Part shown: piece after piece, positions 35,821-44,878 of the stretch
Layout: every line of letters begins with the position of its first letter
Numbering within the stretch: position 1 is the first letter of the stretch
Source of the DNA: Kitasatospora sp. NA04385
GTDB taxonomy: Bacteria > Actinomycetota > Actinomycetes > Streptomycetales > Streptomycetaceae
Length of the DNA stretch: 64,000 nt
Direction: 5' to 3'
Assembly: GCF_013364235.1 (NCBI RefSeq)
Contig: NZ_CP054919.1
Location: forward strand, 1,610,685-1,674,684
Translations under genes and position numbers: made by a program
Notes under the pieces: model-generated
Seen by the model: the letters and a program-made list of their open reading frames with translations, nothing else
Databases searched by the model: none
Told to the model about the DNA's origin: nothing

Positions 35821-35889
35821 TGTGTTCTCCGCCCGGTCGCGGCCGCCCGCCGCCGAGGCCGCCGCCGAGGCCACCGCCGGGCGCGCCGC

Positions 35890-37173
35890 TCAGGGCGCCG
35901 CGACGGCCTGCGGGTCCTCCAGGTAGGGCTCCCAGGCGAGTTCGGCGGCGCCGACCAGCCCGGCGTGGACGACCTGGGCGGGGACGATCGGGATGCGTCC
36001 GCTGCGGCCCCACAGGCAGCGTTCGGCGACGACCGCGGCGAGGCGGTCGGGGGCGGCGGCGAGCAGGTCGAGGTGCAGGCCGCTGAGCACGATCCGGTCC
36101 GGGTTGAGGATGTTGACCAGTCCGGCGAGGCCGAGGCCGAGCCGGTCGACGACGTGCGCGAGGGCGGCGGCGGCCTCCGGGTCGCGGGCCAGCGCGCGGG
36201 CCTGCGGGAGCAGCGGGCGGTCCGGGTCGGGGCGGCGCCCGGCGGCGGCGAACAGCGCGTCGGTGTCGGTCTCGGCGTTCAGGCAGCCGCGGTTGCCGCA
36301 GGCGCAGGGGCGGCCGAGCGGGTCGACGGTGAGGTGGCCGACCTCCAGGGCGAGGCCGGAACTGCCGGTGTGCAGGCGGCCGTCGATGACCAGGGCGCCG
36401 CCGACGCCGCGGTGTCCGGAGGTGACCAGCAGCAGGTGGCGGGCGCCGCGGCCGGCGCCGTGCCGGTGCTCGGCGAGGGCGGCGAGGTTGGCGTCGTTGG
36501 CGACGGCGGTGGGCGGGGCGGTGCGGGCCCGCGGGCCGAGGTCGGTGCGGGCGACGGCGGCGGCGAAGAGTTCGGCGGCGGGGGTGCCGGAGGGCCAGCC
36601 GAAGTGCAGGGCGGCGAGGGCGGTGCCGTCGGGTTCGGTGACGGGGTTGGGCAGGGCGAGCGCGAAGCCGAGGACGCGGCGGCGGCTGTCGCGGGCGAGC
36701 CTGGCGCCGGTCTCGGCGACGGCGCCGAGCAGCGCGGCGGGCGAGGTGTCGGCGGGCAGCGGCAGGTGGACGGGGTCGTGGAGGCGGCCGCCGAGCCCGG
36801 CCAGGGCGGCGGAGACGCCGTCGGCGTGCAGTTGGGCGGCGAGGACGGCGGGGCCGGGGTCGGTCAGGGCGAGGCGGTGCGAGGGGCGGCCGCGGCCGCC
36901 GCCGGCCGGGCGGGAGTCGACGGTGATCAGGCCGAGCGCCTCCAGTTCGGCGGTGACGGCGCCGGCGGTGGCGCGGGTGACGTCGAGGGCGCCGGTGAGC
37001 GCGGAGCGGGTGGGGGCCTGTCCGGTGTGGATCAGGCGCAGGGCCGGTCCGAGCAGGGTGCGGCCGCGGTCGGGCGCGGCTCGCTTGGGCGTGCCCCGGG
37101 GGGCCTCCCGGGACGGCGCCGGTGACGGATTCCGACTCTGGCTCGGATTCGGGCTTGAAGGTGTGTGCGGCAC
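35890..37173 (-). CDS. ROK-family transcriptional repressor
   Basis: About 427 residues from GTG 37173. A disordered Ser/Pro/Asn-rich N-terminus precedes a winged helix (LRLIHTGQAPTRSALTGALD, VTRATAGAVTAELEALGLI). The ROK sugar-kinase-like domain has the zinc motif CACGNRGCLNAE, ALEVGHLTVDP, and ILNPDRIVLSG. ROK repressors respond to sugars. It is divergent from an MFS transporter with only 17 bases between starts, so it likely controls that gene. The start has GGGGA directly abutting the GTG, too close for normal use, so the true start is uncertain. Confidence 0.88.
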   Translation of the reverse strand: MPHTPSSPNPSQSRNPSPAPSREAPRGTPKRAAPDRGRTLLGPALRLIHTGQAPTRSALTGALDVTRATAGAVTAELEALGLITVDSRPAGGGRGRPSHRLALTDPGPAVLAAQLHADGVSAALAGLGGRLHDPVHLPLPADTSPAALLGAVAETGARLARDSRRRVLGFALALPNPVTEPDGTALAALHFGWPSGTPAAELFAAAVARTDLGPRARTAPPTAVANDANLAALAEHRHGAGRGARHLLLVTSGHRGVGGALVIDGRLHTGSSGLALEVGHLTVDPLGRPCACGNRGCLNAETDTDALFAAAGRRPDPDRPLLPQARALARDPEAAAALAHVVDRLGLGLAGLVNILNPDRIVLSGLHLDLLAAAPDRLAAVVAERCLWGRSGRIPIVPAQVVHAGLVGAAELAWEPYLEDPQAVAAP

Positions 37174-37180
37174 TCCCCTA

Positions 37181-37214
37181 TTCTGACTTTGTGCCGCTAC
37201 TGAACAAAACAGAA
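37181..37214. promoter_or_regulatory. Hyphenated palindrome over the ROK/MFS start region
   Basis: TTCTG (37181-37185) and TTTGT (37188-37192) mirror ACAAA (37204-37208) and CAGAA (37210-37214). It covers the MFS start codon and lies 8 bases upstream of the ROK start, as expected for a repressor site; not similar to any operator I know. Confidence 0.4.
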
Positions 37215-38432
37215 GCCCGCTCTTCCCTCCTCTCCGCTGCCCCTTCGAAGACCCCGTCCGGCCGCAGCTCCTCCTGGTCGGCGGCACGCCTCGCCCTCAC
37301 CGCCTTCTTCACCGTCGACGGCTTCCTGTTCGCCGCCTGGGTGGTCCGGATCCCGGACGTCCGCGCCCAGGTCGCCGCCTCGCACAGCGCGCTGGGCCTG
37401 GCCCTGCTGTGCATCTCGGCCGGCGCGGTCGCCACCATGGCCCTGGTCGGGCGGCTGTGCCTGCGCTACGGCTCGCGCCGGGTCACCGTCGCCTCGGTGG
37501 CGGTGTTCTCGCTGGCCGTGGCGCTGCCCGCGCACACCCACTCGGTGCTCGCGCTCGGCGCGGTGCTGCTGCTGTTCGGCGCGGGCTACGGCGCGGCCAA
37601 CGTGGCGATGAACAGCGCCGCGGTCGACCTGGTCGCCGAGCTCCGACGGCCCGTCATGCCGAGCTTCCACGCGGGCTACAGCCTCGGCGGCCTGCTCGGC
37701 GCCGCGGTCGGCGGCCTGCTCGCGGCCCGGATCAGCGCCTCCTGGGCGCTGGCCTCGGCCGCCGCACTCGGCCTGGCCGTGGCCGCCGTGGCGGGCACCG
37801 CCCTGCTGCGCGCCCCGGCCGCCCGCCCCCGGCTCGCCGCCGCCACCGCCGCGACGGCCGGGAGCGCGGCCGCCCGCCCGTCCCGGCACGCCCGGCTGCT
37901 GGTCGTCCTGCTCGGCCTGACCGCCCTGTGCACCGCGTACGGCGAGGGCGCCCTCGCGGACTGGGCCACCCTGCACCTGACCGACGACGTGCACGCCAGC
38001 ACCGCGACGGCGGCCGCCGGGTACGCCTCCTTCGCCTTCGCGATGACGGCGGGCCGGCTCTCCGGCACCTGGCTCTCCGAGCGGCTCGGCCAGACCAGGG
38101 TGATGCTGCTGGGCGGCCTGACCGCCTGCGCGGGCATGACGACCGCGGCCCTGGCCCCGTCCGTCCCGCTGGCCCTGGCGGGCTTCGTCCTGGTCGGCGT
38201 CGGCCTGGCCAACGTCTTCCCGCTGGCCATCGCCCAGGCCGGTGCGGCCGCCGGTCCGCAGGGGGTGGCCACCGCCTCCACCCTCGGGTACGCGGGCATG
38301 CTGATCGGCCCCCCGGTGATCGGCTTCCTGGCCGACGCGCTCTCGCTGCCGGCCGCCCTGCTCACCGTCGCCGCCAGCTCGGCCCTGGCCGGCCTGCTCG
38401 CCCTCACCGTCCGCCGGCACCGCGCCGCCTGA
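37191..38432 (+). CDS. MFS transporter next to the ROK repressor
   Basis: About 413 residues with 12 predicted helices, from GTG 37191. Landmarks are FTVDGFLFAAWVVRIPDVRA in helix 1, FGAGYGAANVAMNSAAVDL (typical of FucP/sugar-type or YbjJ-like MFS proteins) and SFHAGYSLGGLLGAAVGG. The YbjJ-like group is frequently paired with ROK or similar sugar-responsive regulators. The substrate could be a sugar or metabolite; unknown. The 55-residue N-terminus before helix 1 is hydrophilic. A strong hairpin terminator follows. Confidence 0.88.
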   Translation: MPLLNKTEARSSLLSAAPSKTPSGRSSSWSAARLALTAFFTVDGFLFAAWVVRIPDVRAQVAASHSALGLALLCISAGAVATMALVGRLCLRYGSRRVTVASVAVFSLAVALPAHTHSVLALGAVLLLFGAGYGAANVAMNSAAVDLVAELRRPVMPSFHAGYSLGGLLGAAVGGLLAARISASWALASAAALGLAVAAVAGTALLRAPAARPRLAAATAATAGSAAARPSRHARLLVVLLGLTALCTAYGEGALADWATLHLTDDVHASTATAAAGYASFAFAMTAGRLSGTWLSERLGQTRVMLLGGLTACAGMTTAALAPSVPLALAGFVLVGVGLANVFPLAIAQAGAAAGPQGVATASTLGYAGMLIGPPVIGFLADALSLPAALLTVAASSALAGLLALTVRRHRAA

Positions 38433-38458
38433 CGGCCCGCCCGCCGGAGCACGACGAC

Positions 38459-38491
38459 GGCGGCCCGGACGCCCTGCGCGTCCGGGCCGCC
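38459..38491. terminator. Hairpin terminator between MFS and lipoprotein genes
   Basis: GGCGGCCCGGACGC pairs perfectly with GCGTCCGGGCCGCC (14 bp) across CCTGC; it sits between converging genes and can serve both. Confidence 0.85.
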
Positions 38492-38530
38492 GCCCCGTCG
38501 TCCGCTAGGACCGGCCCTGAGGCCGGTGCG

Positions 38531-39151
38531 TCACGGGTGGTAGAGCTGGGTGATGGCGAGCACCTTGTTCTGGGCGCCGAGCTCGACCTGGTACTGGTTG
38601 CCGAAGCAGCGGTACGGCGCGGCCGGCGCGGCCTTCTTCAGGCAGGCCTCCTGCACCCGCATGAAGGTGGTCAGGTCGACGCTCCGGGCCTTCAGGTCCC
38701 CGTCCAGCAGCGTCGTCCTCACCTCGTTGGCGAACTCGTAGACCTGGGCGTCGCCCTGCGGCTCCCAGTAGCCGTCGTTCGCCACGTCGGGGCCGCAGAC
38801 GAACCTGGTCGACCTGGCCCGCATCCAGACGTGCACGGAGTAGGCGTTCTCGGTGGCCTCCAGCACCGTCGTCCCGGCCGCGTTCGCCGTGCAGTCAGCG
38901 GCCGGGGCGGTGGCCTTCCCGGTGGCCGCGGCGGTGGACTTTCCCGCGCTCGCGGACGGCTTGGCGCCGGTGGTCGGCTTCGCGGCGGCGGAGGCGGTCG
39001 GCGCGGAGGCGGCAGTAGTGGCGGCGGTGGCTGCGGTGGCGGCCGGCGCGGAGGCGGCGGCGTCGGACCCGGAGCCGTCCGGGTCACAGGCGGTCAGGGC
39101 GAGGGCGGAGGCGGCCAGGACGGCGGCCACGGTGGAACGGCTGAGACGCAC
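38531..39151 (-). CDS. Secreted lipoprotein, unknown function
   Basis: A 206-residue lipoprotein precursor: MRLSRSTVAAVLAASALALT followed by the lipobox LTAC (Cys 22). An Ala/Thr/Ser-rich linker (about 25-85) leads to a conserved-looking domain with four cysteines (DCTAN, RFVCGPDV, QEACLKK, PYRCFGNQY), probably two disulfides outside the membrane. The C-terminus YQVELGAQNKVLAITQLYHP is strand-forming. No enzyme signature. It is separated from the upstream acyltransferase gene by 235 bases, so it has its own promoter. Confidence 0.8.
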   Translation of the reverse strand: MRLSRSTVAAVLAASALALTACDPDGSGSDAAASAPAATAATAATTAASAPTASAAAKPTTGAKPSASAGKSTAAATGKATAPAADCTANAAGTTVLEATENAYSVHVWMRARSTRFVCGPDVANDGYWEPQGDAQVYEFANEVRTTLLDGDLKARSVDLTTFMRVQEACLKKAAPAAPYRCFGNQYQVELGAQNKVLAITQLYHP

Positions 39152-39386
39152 GGTACGAATTCCCCGGGTACTGGTGTGGGCGGGTGGAACGGATCCGGCC
39201 GTGTTCCGGTCGGCGCCCCCGCGGCCCGACCCCCACGTCCGGAATCCGTCGGGCGGACATCCGGTCCGACCCGACAGAACCCACCACGCCGGGCCGCCCC
39301 GCCCGGTTGCCTCCGTTGCGCAGCTGTGACGGTCGTCGCACCCCGCGACCGCGCAGGTGGGCGCCCCCGCCTACCCCGACGGGCGG

Positions 39387-40163
39387 TCAGTTCCCGGCCG
39401 CGGGCGGCCGTTCCCGCTCGCCGGGCAGGCGCAGGTCCCAGCCGACCAGGGCGCGCAACTGCTCGGCGGTGACGCCGTCGGGGACGGGCCGGGGCGGGTC
39501 GTGGCGGATGGGGGGCTGCCAGCCCTCCTCGGGGGTCCAGCCGCGGACCTGGCGGGCGGGGGCGCCGGCCACCACCGCGTAGTCGGGGACCTCGCCGGCG
39601 ACCACGGAGTTGGCGGCGACCACGACGTTGCGGCCGATCCGGGCGCCGGGGAGGATCACCGCGCCGGTGCCGATCCAGGACCCGGCGCCGATCGAGACGG
39701 GCGCGTTGCGGGGCCACTGCTTGCCGATCGGGAGCGCGGTGTCGCGGTACTCGTGGGCCTGGTCGGTGATGTAGACGCCGGGGCCGGTCCACACGTCGTC
39801 GCCCAGTTCGATCCGCTGGTGGCCGACGATGTGGCTGCCGCGGCCGATGACGCAGCCGCCGCCGATCCGGACGATCGGTTCGGGGCCGAGGTCGAGCCCG
39901 GGCAGGAAGCCGGCCGACAGGGTGACGCGCTCGCCGATGATGGAGAACGGGCCGATGGTGATCCAGCGTTCGTTGAAGACCGTGCCGAGCGGGAAGGCCA
40001 GCTTGGTGCCGTCGCCGAGTGCGCCGAACCGGTACGGGCCGGGGTTGCGGTTGGTGACCGCGCCGGCGTCCTGCACCCAGCGCCAGCCCCGGTGCACGGC
40101 GCGCCCGGCGGCCCGGCGCGACCTCTCGCGGACGGGCCCGAGCAGCCTGCGGACGATCGACAT
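39387..40163 (-). CDS. Hexapeptide-repeat acyltransferase (maltose O-acetyltransferase type)
   Basis: A 258-residue left-handed beta-helix protein. Hexapeptide repeats run from about residue 70 (ITIGPFSIIGERVTLSAGF, VRIGGGCVIGRGSHIVGH, VSIGAGSWIGTGAVILPGAR, IGRNVVVAANSVVAGEVPD). The catalytic-type His occurs in YITDQAHEYRD. Such proteins acetylate sugars or aglycones using acetyl-CoA. The ATG at 40163 follows TACGGT (40170-40175) by six bases, indicating a leaderless mRNA. The gene stands alone between a lipoprotein and an enoyl-CoA hydratase gene. Confidence 0.88.
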   Translation of the reverse strand: MSIVRRLLGPVRERSRRAAGRAVHRGWRWVQDAGAVTNRNPGPYRFGALGDGTKLAFPLGTVFNERWITIGPFSIIGERVTLSAGFLPGLDLGPEPIVRIGGGCVIGRGSHIVGHQRIELGDDVWTGPGVYITDQAHEYRDTALPIGKQWPRNAPVSIGAGSWIGTGAVILPGARIGRNVVVAANSVVAGEVPDYAVVAGAPARQVRGWTPEEGWQPPIRHDPPRPVPDGVTAEQLRALVGWDLRLPGERERPPAAGN

Positions 40164-40260
40164 GCGCTCACCGTAGCGGCCGGTGCGCCCGCGCGGCCCG
40201 CAACGGGACCAAACTCACACCGGCCGGTAACTTCCGGCCGAAAGCCGAGGTCAGCCCACC

Positions 40261-40294
40261 CGCCCAGCCGCTCAGCGCGCCCAGCCGCTCAGCG
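40261..40294. repeat. 17-bp tandem duplication over a stop codon
   Basis: CGCCCAGCCGCTCAGCG occurs twice head to tail (40261-40277, 40278-40294). The second copy includes the stop codon of the enoyl-CoA hydratase gene. Confidence 0.7.
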
Positions 40295-41053
40295 CACCCA
40301 GGGCGCGGGCCGCTTGGCGAGGAAGGCCCGCATGCCCTCCTGGGCCTCCTCGGAGCCGAACAGCTTGGCCGACAGCGCGACCAGTTCCTCGGCGTGCCGT
40401 TCGAAGGACTCCCGGACGGCGGCGTTGGCGAGCAGCTTGGACTCGGCCAGGCCCTGCGGCGAGCAGAGCCGGACGGCGTCCAGGACGGTGCGCAGCCCGG
40501 CGGGGGCGTCGTCGGCGGCCTCGGTGACCAGGCCGATCCGGGCGGCCTCGGCGGAGTCGAAGGTCTCGCCGGTGAGGTAGTAGCGGGCGGCGGCGCGCGG
40601 GTCGAGCTTGGGGCGCAGCGGCAGCGAGATGACGGCGGGGGCGAGGCCGAGACGGGACTCGGTGAAGGCGAAGGTGGCGTCGGGCCCGGCGACGGCGAGG
40701 TCGCAGGAGCCGACCAGGCCGAGCCCGCCGGCCCGGACGTGGCCGTCGACCAGGGCGATGACGGGCTTGGGGCAGTCGACGAGGGCCCACTGCAGGGCGA
40801 CCAGGCCGCGCGGCGCGGCGGTGGGGTCGTCGCCGGTGGCCTCGGAGAGGTCGGCGCCGGCGCAGAAGACCCGTCCGGTGTGGCCGAGGACGACGGCGCG
40901 CACCCCGGGGTCGGCGGCGGCGTCCGCGAGGTGGGCGGTGAGTTCGGCCATCAGCCGGGTGGAGAGGGCGTTGCGGTTGTGCGGGGAGTCGAGCTGGAGG
41001 GTGGTGACGGCGTCCGCGGTGGTGCGGCGGACGAGGGGCGCTTCGCTGGTCAT
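40289..41053 (-). CDS. Enoyl-CoA hydratase/isomerase family protein
   Basis: A 254-residue crotonase-fold protein from ATG 41053. Family features are LDSPHNRNALSTRLMAEL, the oxyanion-hole region VFCAGADLSE, DGHVRAGGLGLVGSCDLAVA and the catalytic-type Glu in FAFTESRLGLAPAVI. The first of the two hydratase glutamates (GGGCE in classical enzymes) is not present here, so the reaction may not be simple hydration. Likely role in fatty-acid or polyketide-type CoA metabolism. It is divergent from the GH19 chitinase gene and monocistronic. Confidence 0.88.
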   Translation of the reverse strand: MTSEAPLVRRTTADAVTTLQLDSPHNRNALSTRLMAELTAHLADAAADPGVRAVVLGHTGRVFCAGADLSEATGDDPTAAPRGLVALQWALVDCPKPVIALVDGHVRAGGLGLVGSCDLAVAGPDATFAFTESRLGLAPAVISLPLRPKLDPRAAARYYLTGETFDSAEAARIGLVTEAADDAPAGLRTVLDAVRLCSPQGLAESKLLANAAVRESFERHAEELVALSAKLFGSEEAQEGMRAFLAKRPAPWVR

Positions 41054-41202
41054 CGGCGGCCTGCCTTTCCGGCTGAGGGTGGGTCGGAGGGGCGTCCCGT
41101 GCACCCTGGCACACCCCGGCGCTACTGACCAGTACCCGATCTTCCCGGGCCGGTCCGGCCGCCACGCCGCGGACCGCTCCGTACACGTCCTCAACTGCCT
41201 TT

Positions 41203-41221
41203 AGGTCTAGACCTATTGACA
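41203..41221 (+). promoter_or_regulatory. DasR-like element and -35 box of the GH19 chitinase gene
   Basis: AGGTCTAGACCT (41203-41214) is a perfect palindrome carrying the GGTCTAGACC core of the DasR-responsive element. TTGACA (41216-41221) follows after one base; the -10 box is weak (around 41240). DasR represses chitin genes until glucosamine-6-phosphate accumulates. Confidence 0.75.
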
Positions 41222-41284
41222 CTTAATGAACAGGATCGCTTGAGTGCTGGGTACACCGCTCGTTCCCCCACAAGGAGTGGCCGA

Positions 41285-42466
41285 ATGTCCCACACCCGTA
41301 CCACCCACCAGCCGGCGCACCGCGCCCGCTCCCGCCGCGGCAAGGTCGCCGCGCTGCTGACCGGCGCGCTGGCCGCGACCGGTCTGGCCGTGATGGTGCC
41401 CAGCACCTCGAACGCGGCGGCCGCCTGTACCACCCCGTACTCCGCGTCGCAGGTCTACACCGGCGGCACCTCCGCCTCGTACAACGGGCACAACTGGAAC
41501 GCGAAGTGGTGGACCCAGGGCGAGGCGCCGAGCACCGGCGGCTCCGGCGTCTGGGCCGACCAGGGCGCCTGCGGCGGCGGTGGCGGCACCACCAGCTCGA
41601 GCCCGAGCACCTCGACCAGCCCCAACCCGAGCTCCACCCCCCGGTCGTGCGAGCTGTCGATCTGGGTGGCCGGCACCCAGTACACCACCGGCACCGTGGT
41701 GAAGTACGCGCCCAACGGCAAGTTCTACGTCGCCACCCACGACAACCCGGGCTACGACCCGACGGTCTCCACCTGGTACTGGAGCCCGACCACCTGCACG
41801 ACCGACAACCCGAGCCCGAGCCCGTCCGTGACCACCCCCAACCCGGGCGGCTTCGTGGTCTCCGAGGCCCAGTTCAACCAGATGTTCCCGAACCGGAACC
41901 CCTTCTACACGTACTCCGGCCTGGTCGCGGCGCTGAACGCCTACCCGGCGTTCGCGGGCACCGGCTCGGACACCGTGAAGAAGCAGGAGGCGGCGGCGTT
42001 CCTGGCCAACATCAACCACGAGACCGGCGGCCTGGTCTACGTGGTCGAGCAGAACACCGCGAACTACCCGCACTACTGCGACACCAGCCAGCCCTACGGC
42101 TGCCCGGCCGGACAGGCCGCGTACTACGGCCGCGGGCCGATCCAGCTCAGCTGGAACTTCAACTACAAGGCGGCCGGCGACGCGCTCGGCATCGACCTGC
42201 TGAACAACCCGAACCTGGTGCAGACCGACGCCGCCGTCGCCTGGAAGACCGGCATCTGGTACTGGATGACCCAGAACGGCCCGGGCACCATGACCGCGCA
42301 CAACGCCATGGTCAACGGCGCCGGCTTCGGCGAGACCATCCGCTCCATCAACGGTTCGCTCGAATGCAACGGCGGCAACCCCGCCCAGGTACAGAGCCGG
42401 ATCAACGCCTACACCAGCTTCACCTCGATCCTGGGCGTGCCCACCGGCAACAACCTCAGCTGCTGA
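41285..42466 (+). CDS. Secreted GH19 chitinase with two chitin-binding modules
   Basis: A 393-residue precursor. Signal peptide (about 1-45: RRGKVAALLTGALAATGLAV, cleavage near SNAAA). Two CBM5/12-type modules follow: one at about 46-96 (YNGHNWNAKWWTQGEAPS) and one at about 118-168 (YTTGTVVKYAPNGKFYVATH, STWYWSPTTC), each followed by a Ser/Thr/Pro linker. The GH19 domain (about 185-393) has the catalytic Glu in AAAFLANINHETGGLVY and QAAYYGRGPIQLSWNFNY. It cleaves chitin with inversion. AAGGAGTG precedes ATG 41285 by six bases. The promoter carries a DasR-like element. Confidence 0.95.
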   Translation: MSHTRTTHQPAHRARSRRGKVAALLTGALAATGLAVMVPSTSNAAAACTTPYSASQVYTGGTSASYNGHNWNAKWWTQGEAPSTGGSGVWADQGACGGGGGTTSSSPSTSTSPNPSSTPRSCELSIWVAGTQYTTGTVVKYAPNGKFYVATHDNPGYDPTVSTWYWSPTTCTTDNPSPSPSVTTPNPGGFVVSEAQFNQMFPNRNPFYTYSGLVAALNAYPAFAGTGSDTVKKQEAAAFLANINHETGGLVYVVEQNTANYPHYCDTSQPYGCPAGQAAYYGRGPIQLSWNFNYKAAGDALGIDLLNNPNLVQTDAAVAWKTGIWYWMTQNGPGTMTAHNAMVNGAGFGETIRSINGSLECNGGNPAQVQSRINAYTSFTSILGVPTGNNLSC

Positions 42467-42487
42467 CGCCCTGACGGCCTGACGCAC

Positions 42488-42520
42488 GGCCCCCGGCTGA
42501 CTCGACGTCAGCCGGGGGCC
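42488..42520. terminator. Hairpin terminator between GH19 chitinase and MFS genes
   Basis: GGCCCCCGGCTGAC pairs perfectly with GTCAGCCGGGGGCC (14 bp) across TCGAC; genes on both sides converge on it. Confidence 0.88.
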
Positions 42521-42528
42521 GCCCGCGT

Positions 42529-43791
42529 TCAGCGCCGCACCAGCGCCGTCATCCCGCAGCCCGCGGCGGCGAACAGCGCGGCCAGCAGCGCCCAGCCGGC
42601 CAGGCCGTGCGCGATCACCACCGAGGTCATCAGCGCCGGGCCGAGCATCAGCGCGCCCGACGCGCCGGTGTTGAACACGCCCTGGTAGGCGCCGTGCGCG
42701 CCCTCCCGCGCCAGGTCGTAGCTGAGCGCCCAGGCGCCCGCCTGGCTGTACACCTCGCCCAGCGCCTGGCAGGCCACCCCGCCCGCCACCAGCAGCGCCG
42801 CCGCCCAGCCGGGCAGCCCGGCGGCCAGGCCCACCACCAGGCAGGACGCGGCCACCAGCAGCGCCCCGCGGCGGAACACCAGGGCGGCGGCCCGCGGCCG
42901 CTCGGTGCCCCGGGTGGCCCGCACCTGGAGGGCGATCACCAGCGCGGTGTTCACCAGCAGCCCGCCCGCCACCATCCAGCGCGGCGCCGCGGTGTCGCGC
43001 ACCACCCACAGCGGCAGGCCCACCTCGACCATCACGAACTGGAGGGTGATCACCGCGTTCAGGCCGGTCACCGCGAGGAACGCCCGGTCGCGCAGCGCCG
43101 GGTTCGGCCCGCCCGCCGCCCGCGCGGCCTGCTCGGCGGTGCGCGGCGCGACCGGCACCAGCAGCAGGTACAGCACCGCGATCACCCCGAACGAGGCCGC
43201 GTCCACCAGCATCGCCGTCAAGTAGGCGCTCCGGGTGTCCAGTTGCAGGACGGCCGCGGCGCCCAGGGTGCCCACCGCCAGGCCGATGTTGGTCACCGAG
43301 CGCAGGTAGGCCCGGCCCGCCACCCGCCCGTCCACCGGCAGCACCTCGGCGAACAGCGCGCCGCGCACCGTCGAGCCGCCCCGGTCGGCGACGGCCACCA
43401 GGCAGGCCAGCACCGCGAACACCGCCAGCCCGTGCACCAGCACGTACGCCGCCGCGGAGACCGCCTGGAGCGCCAGCAGCGCGACCAGCACCGGCCGGGG
43501 CCCGTACCGGTCCGACAGCCGCCCGGCCGGGACGCCCGCCGCCACCCCGCACGCCCCCGCGAGGGTCAGCACCAGGCCGACCGCGCCGACGCCGAAGCCC
43601 ATGACCCGGGTGAAGTACACCACCCCGAGCGTCATGCCCAGGCCGTTGCCGACCGTGTTGACCAGCGTGATCGCGGACAGCCGGCGCAGCACCGGGTCCT
43701 CGGGGAGCAGCCGGGCGAACCGGCTGCGGACCCGGTCGGGGGCAGGGGGCGGCGGCACGGCCTGGTCGGCCGCGGGAGCGGTGGAGGTCAT
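42529..43791 (-). CDS. MFS transporter
   Basis: A 420-residue protein with about 12 membrane helices. It shows motif A in GRLSDRYGPRPVLVALLALQ, a helix-1 pattern ITLVNTVGNGLGMTLGVVYF and EVYSQAGAWALSYDLARE near the C-terminal half. The substrate is unknown. It is divergent from the ArsR/DUF5937-type regulator gene with 89 bases between starts, so that protein may regulate it, an arrangement common for such pairs. Confidence 0.9.
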   Translation of the reverse strand: MTSTAPAADQAVPPPPAPDRVRSRFARLLPEDPVLRRLSAITLVNTVGNGLGMTLGVVYFTRVMGFGVGAVGLVLTLAGACGVAAGVPAGRLSDRYGPRPVLVALLALQAVSAAAYVLVHGLAVFAVLACLVAVADRGGSTVRGALFAEVLPVDGRVAGRAYLRSVTNIGLAVGTLGAAAVLQLDTRSAYLTAMLVDAASFGVIAVLYLLLVPVAPRTAEQAARAAGGPNPALRDRAFLAVTGLNAVITLQFVMVEVGLPLWVVRDTAAPRWMVAGGLLVNTALVIALQVRATRGTERPRAAALVFRRGALLVAASCLVVGLAAGLPGWAAALLVAGGVACQALGEVYSQAGAWALSYDLAREGAHGAYQGVFNTGASGALMLGPALMTSVVIAHGLAGWALLAALFAAAGCGMTALVRR

Positions 43792-43880
43792 GCCCCGATC
43801 AGACCGGGTACGCAGGGTCCGTGGTATTGATTTAGCCCCGGCCTGAATCCTCGGGGCCGGACGGATCTCCGGGGGGCTCG

Positions 43881-44867
43881 GTGGTACTGCGGTTCCGGCT
43901 GGACCTGGCCGACCTGGCCGCCACCTCCTTCGCCTGCTCGCCGCTCCAGGAGGCGGTGCTCAGCCTGCGGATGTGGACCCACCCCGGCCAGTACCCGCAC
44001 GGGGTCGCGTTCGAGGCGATGCGCCCGGCCTTCGAGGCGCTCCCGCAGGCGCCGCTGCTGCGCGCCCTGGTCGCGAGCAACAAGTACGTGCCGGACTTCC
44101 TGACGCCCCGTCCGGCCGCGCCCTTCCCGGAGTTCCGCGCCGAACTCGCCGTGGTCCGCGCCTTCGACCCGGCCCGGCTCGCCGACGAGCTCGCCCTCAC
44201 CTTCCTGCCGCACGACCGGGTGCTGCCCGCCCCGCTCGCCGAACGCGCCGGGCACCCCGCCGCGCTGGTCGCCGAGATCGCCGACGCCCTCCAGGCCTAC
44301 TGGACGCACGTCCTGGAGCCCGCGTGGTGGCCCCGGGCCCGCTCGGTCCTGCACGCCGACATCGTGCACCGCTCCCGCGTGCTGGGCGAACGCGGCGCGG
44401 CCGGGCTGTTCGCCGACCTGGACCACCGGCTGCGCTGGTCCGAGGGCGTCCTGACCATCGACCGGAACTGGGGCGACGGCGACCTCGACATCGCGGTGGA
44501 CCGGCGCGGCCTCACCCTGCTGCCGACCTGCTTCGCCCGGGGCGCGCTCACCGCGATCGGCCCGGACCTCACCCCGTCCATCACCTACCTCGCCCGCGGC
44601 CAGGGCAACCTGGCCGGCCCCGCCGACCCGCCGCCCGCCCCGCACGCCCTGGAACAACTCCTCGGCGCCCCCAAGGCCCGCCTGCTCGCGCTGCTCCGGG
44701 AGCCCACCGCCACCACCGAGCTCGCCCGCCGCCTCGGCGTCACCCCCGGCGCCGTCAGCCAGCACCTCGCCGTCCTGCACGCCACCCGCCTGGTCACCCG
44801 GGCCCGCCACGGCCGCCTGGTCCTGTACGCCCGCAGCCCCCTCGCCGACCGGCTGCTGGGCCCGTGA
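43881..44867 (+). CDS. ArsR-type regulator with DUF5937-like N-terminal domain
   Basis: A 328-residue protein from GTG 43881. Residues 1 to about 235 match the DUF5937-type sensor region found in actinobacterial ArsR proteins (SPLQEAVLSLRMWTHPGQYP, WWPRARSVLHADIVHRSRVL, LTLLPTCF). The C-terminal winged helix is LLREPTATTELARRLGVTPG, AVSQHLAVLHATRLVTRARH. No metal-binding cysteine cluster is present, so a metal ligand is unlikely. Divergent from the MFS gene, its probable target. Element R3 begins 11 bases after the stop. Confidence 0.88.
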   Translation: MVLRFRLDLADLAATSFACSPLQEAVLSLRMWTHPGQYPHGVAFEAMRPAFEALPQAPLLRALVASNKYVPDFLTPRPAAPFPEFRAELAVVRAFDPARLADELALTFLPHDRVLPAPLAERAGHPAALVAEIADALQAYWTHVLEPAWWPRARSVLHADIVHRSRVLGERGAAGLFADLDHRLRWSEGVLTIDRNWGDGDLDIAVDRRGLTLLPTCFARGALTAIGPDLTPSITYLARGQGNLAGPADPPPAPHALEQLLGAPKARLLALLREPTATTELARRLGVTPGAVSQHLAVLHATRLVTRARHGRLVLYARSPLADRLLGP

Positions 44868-44878
44868 AGAGAGCCCCC

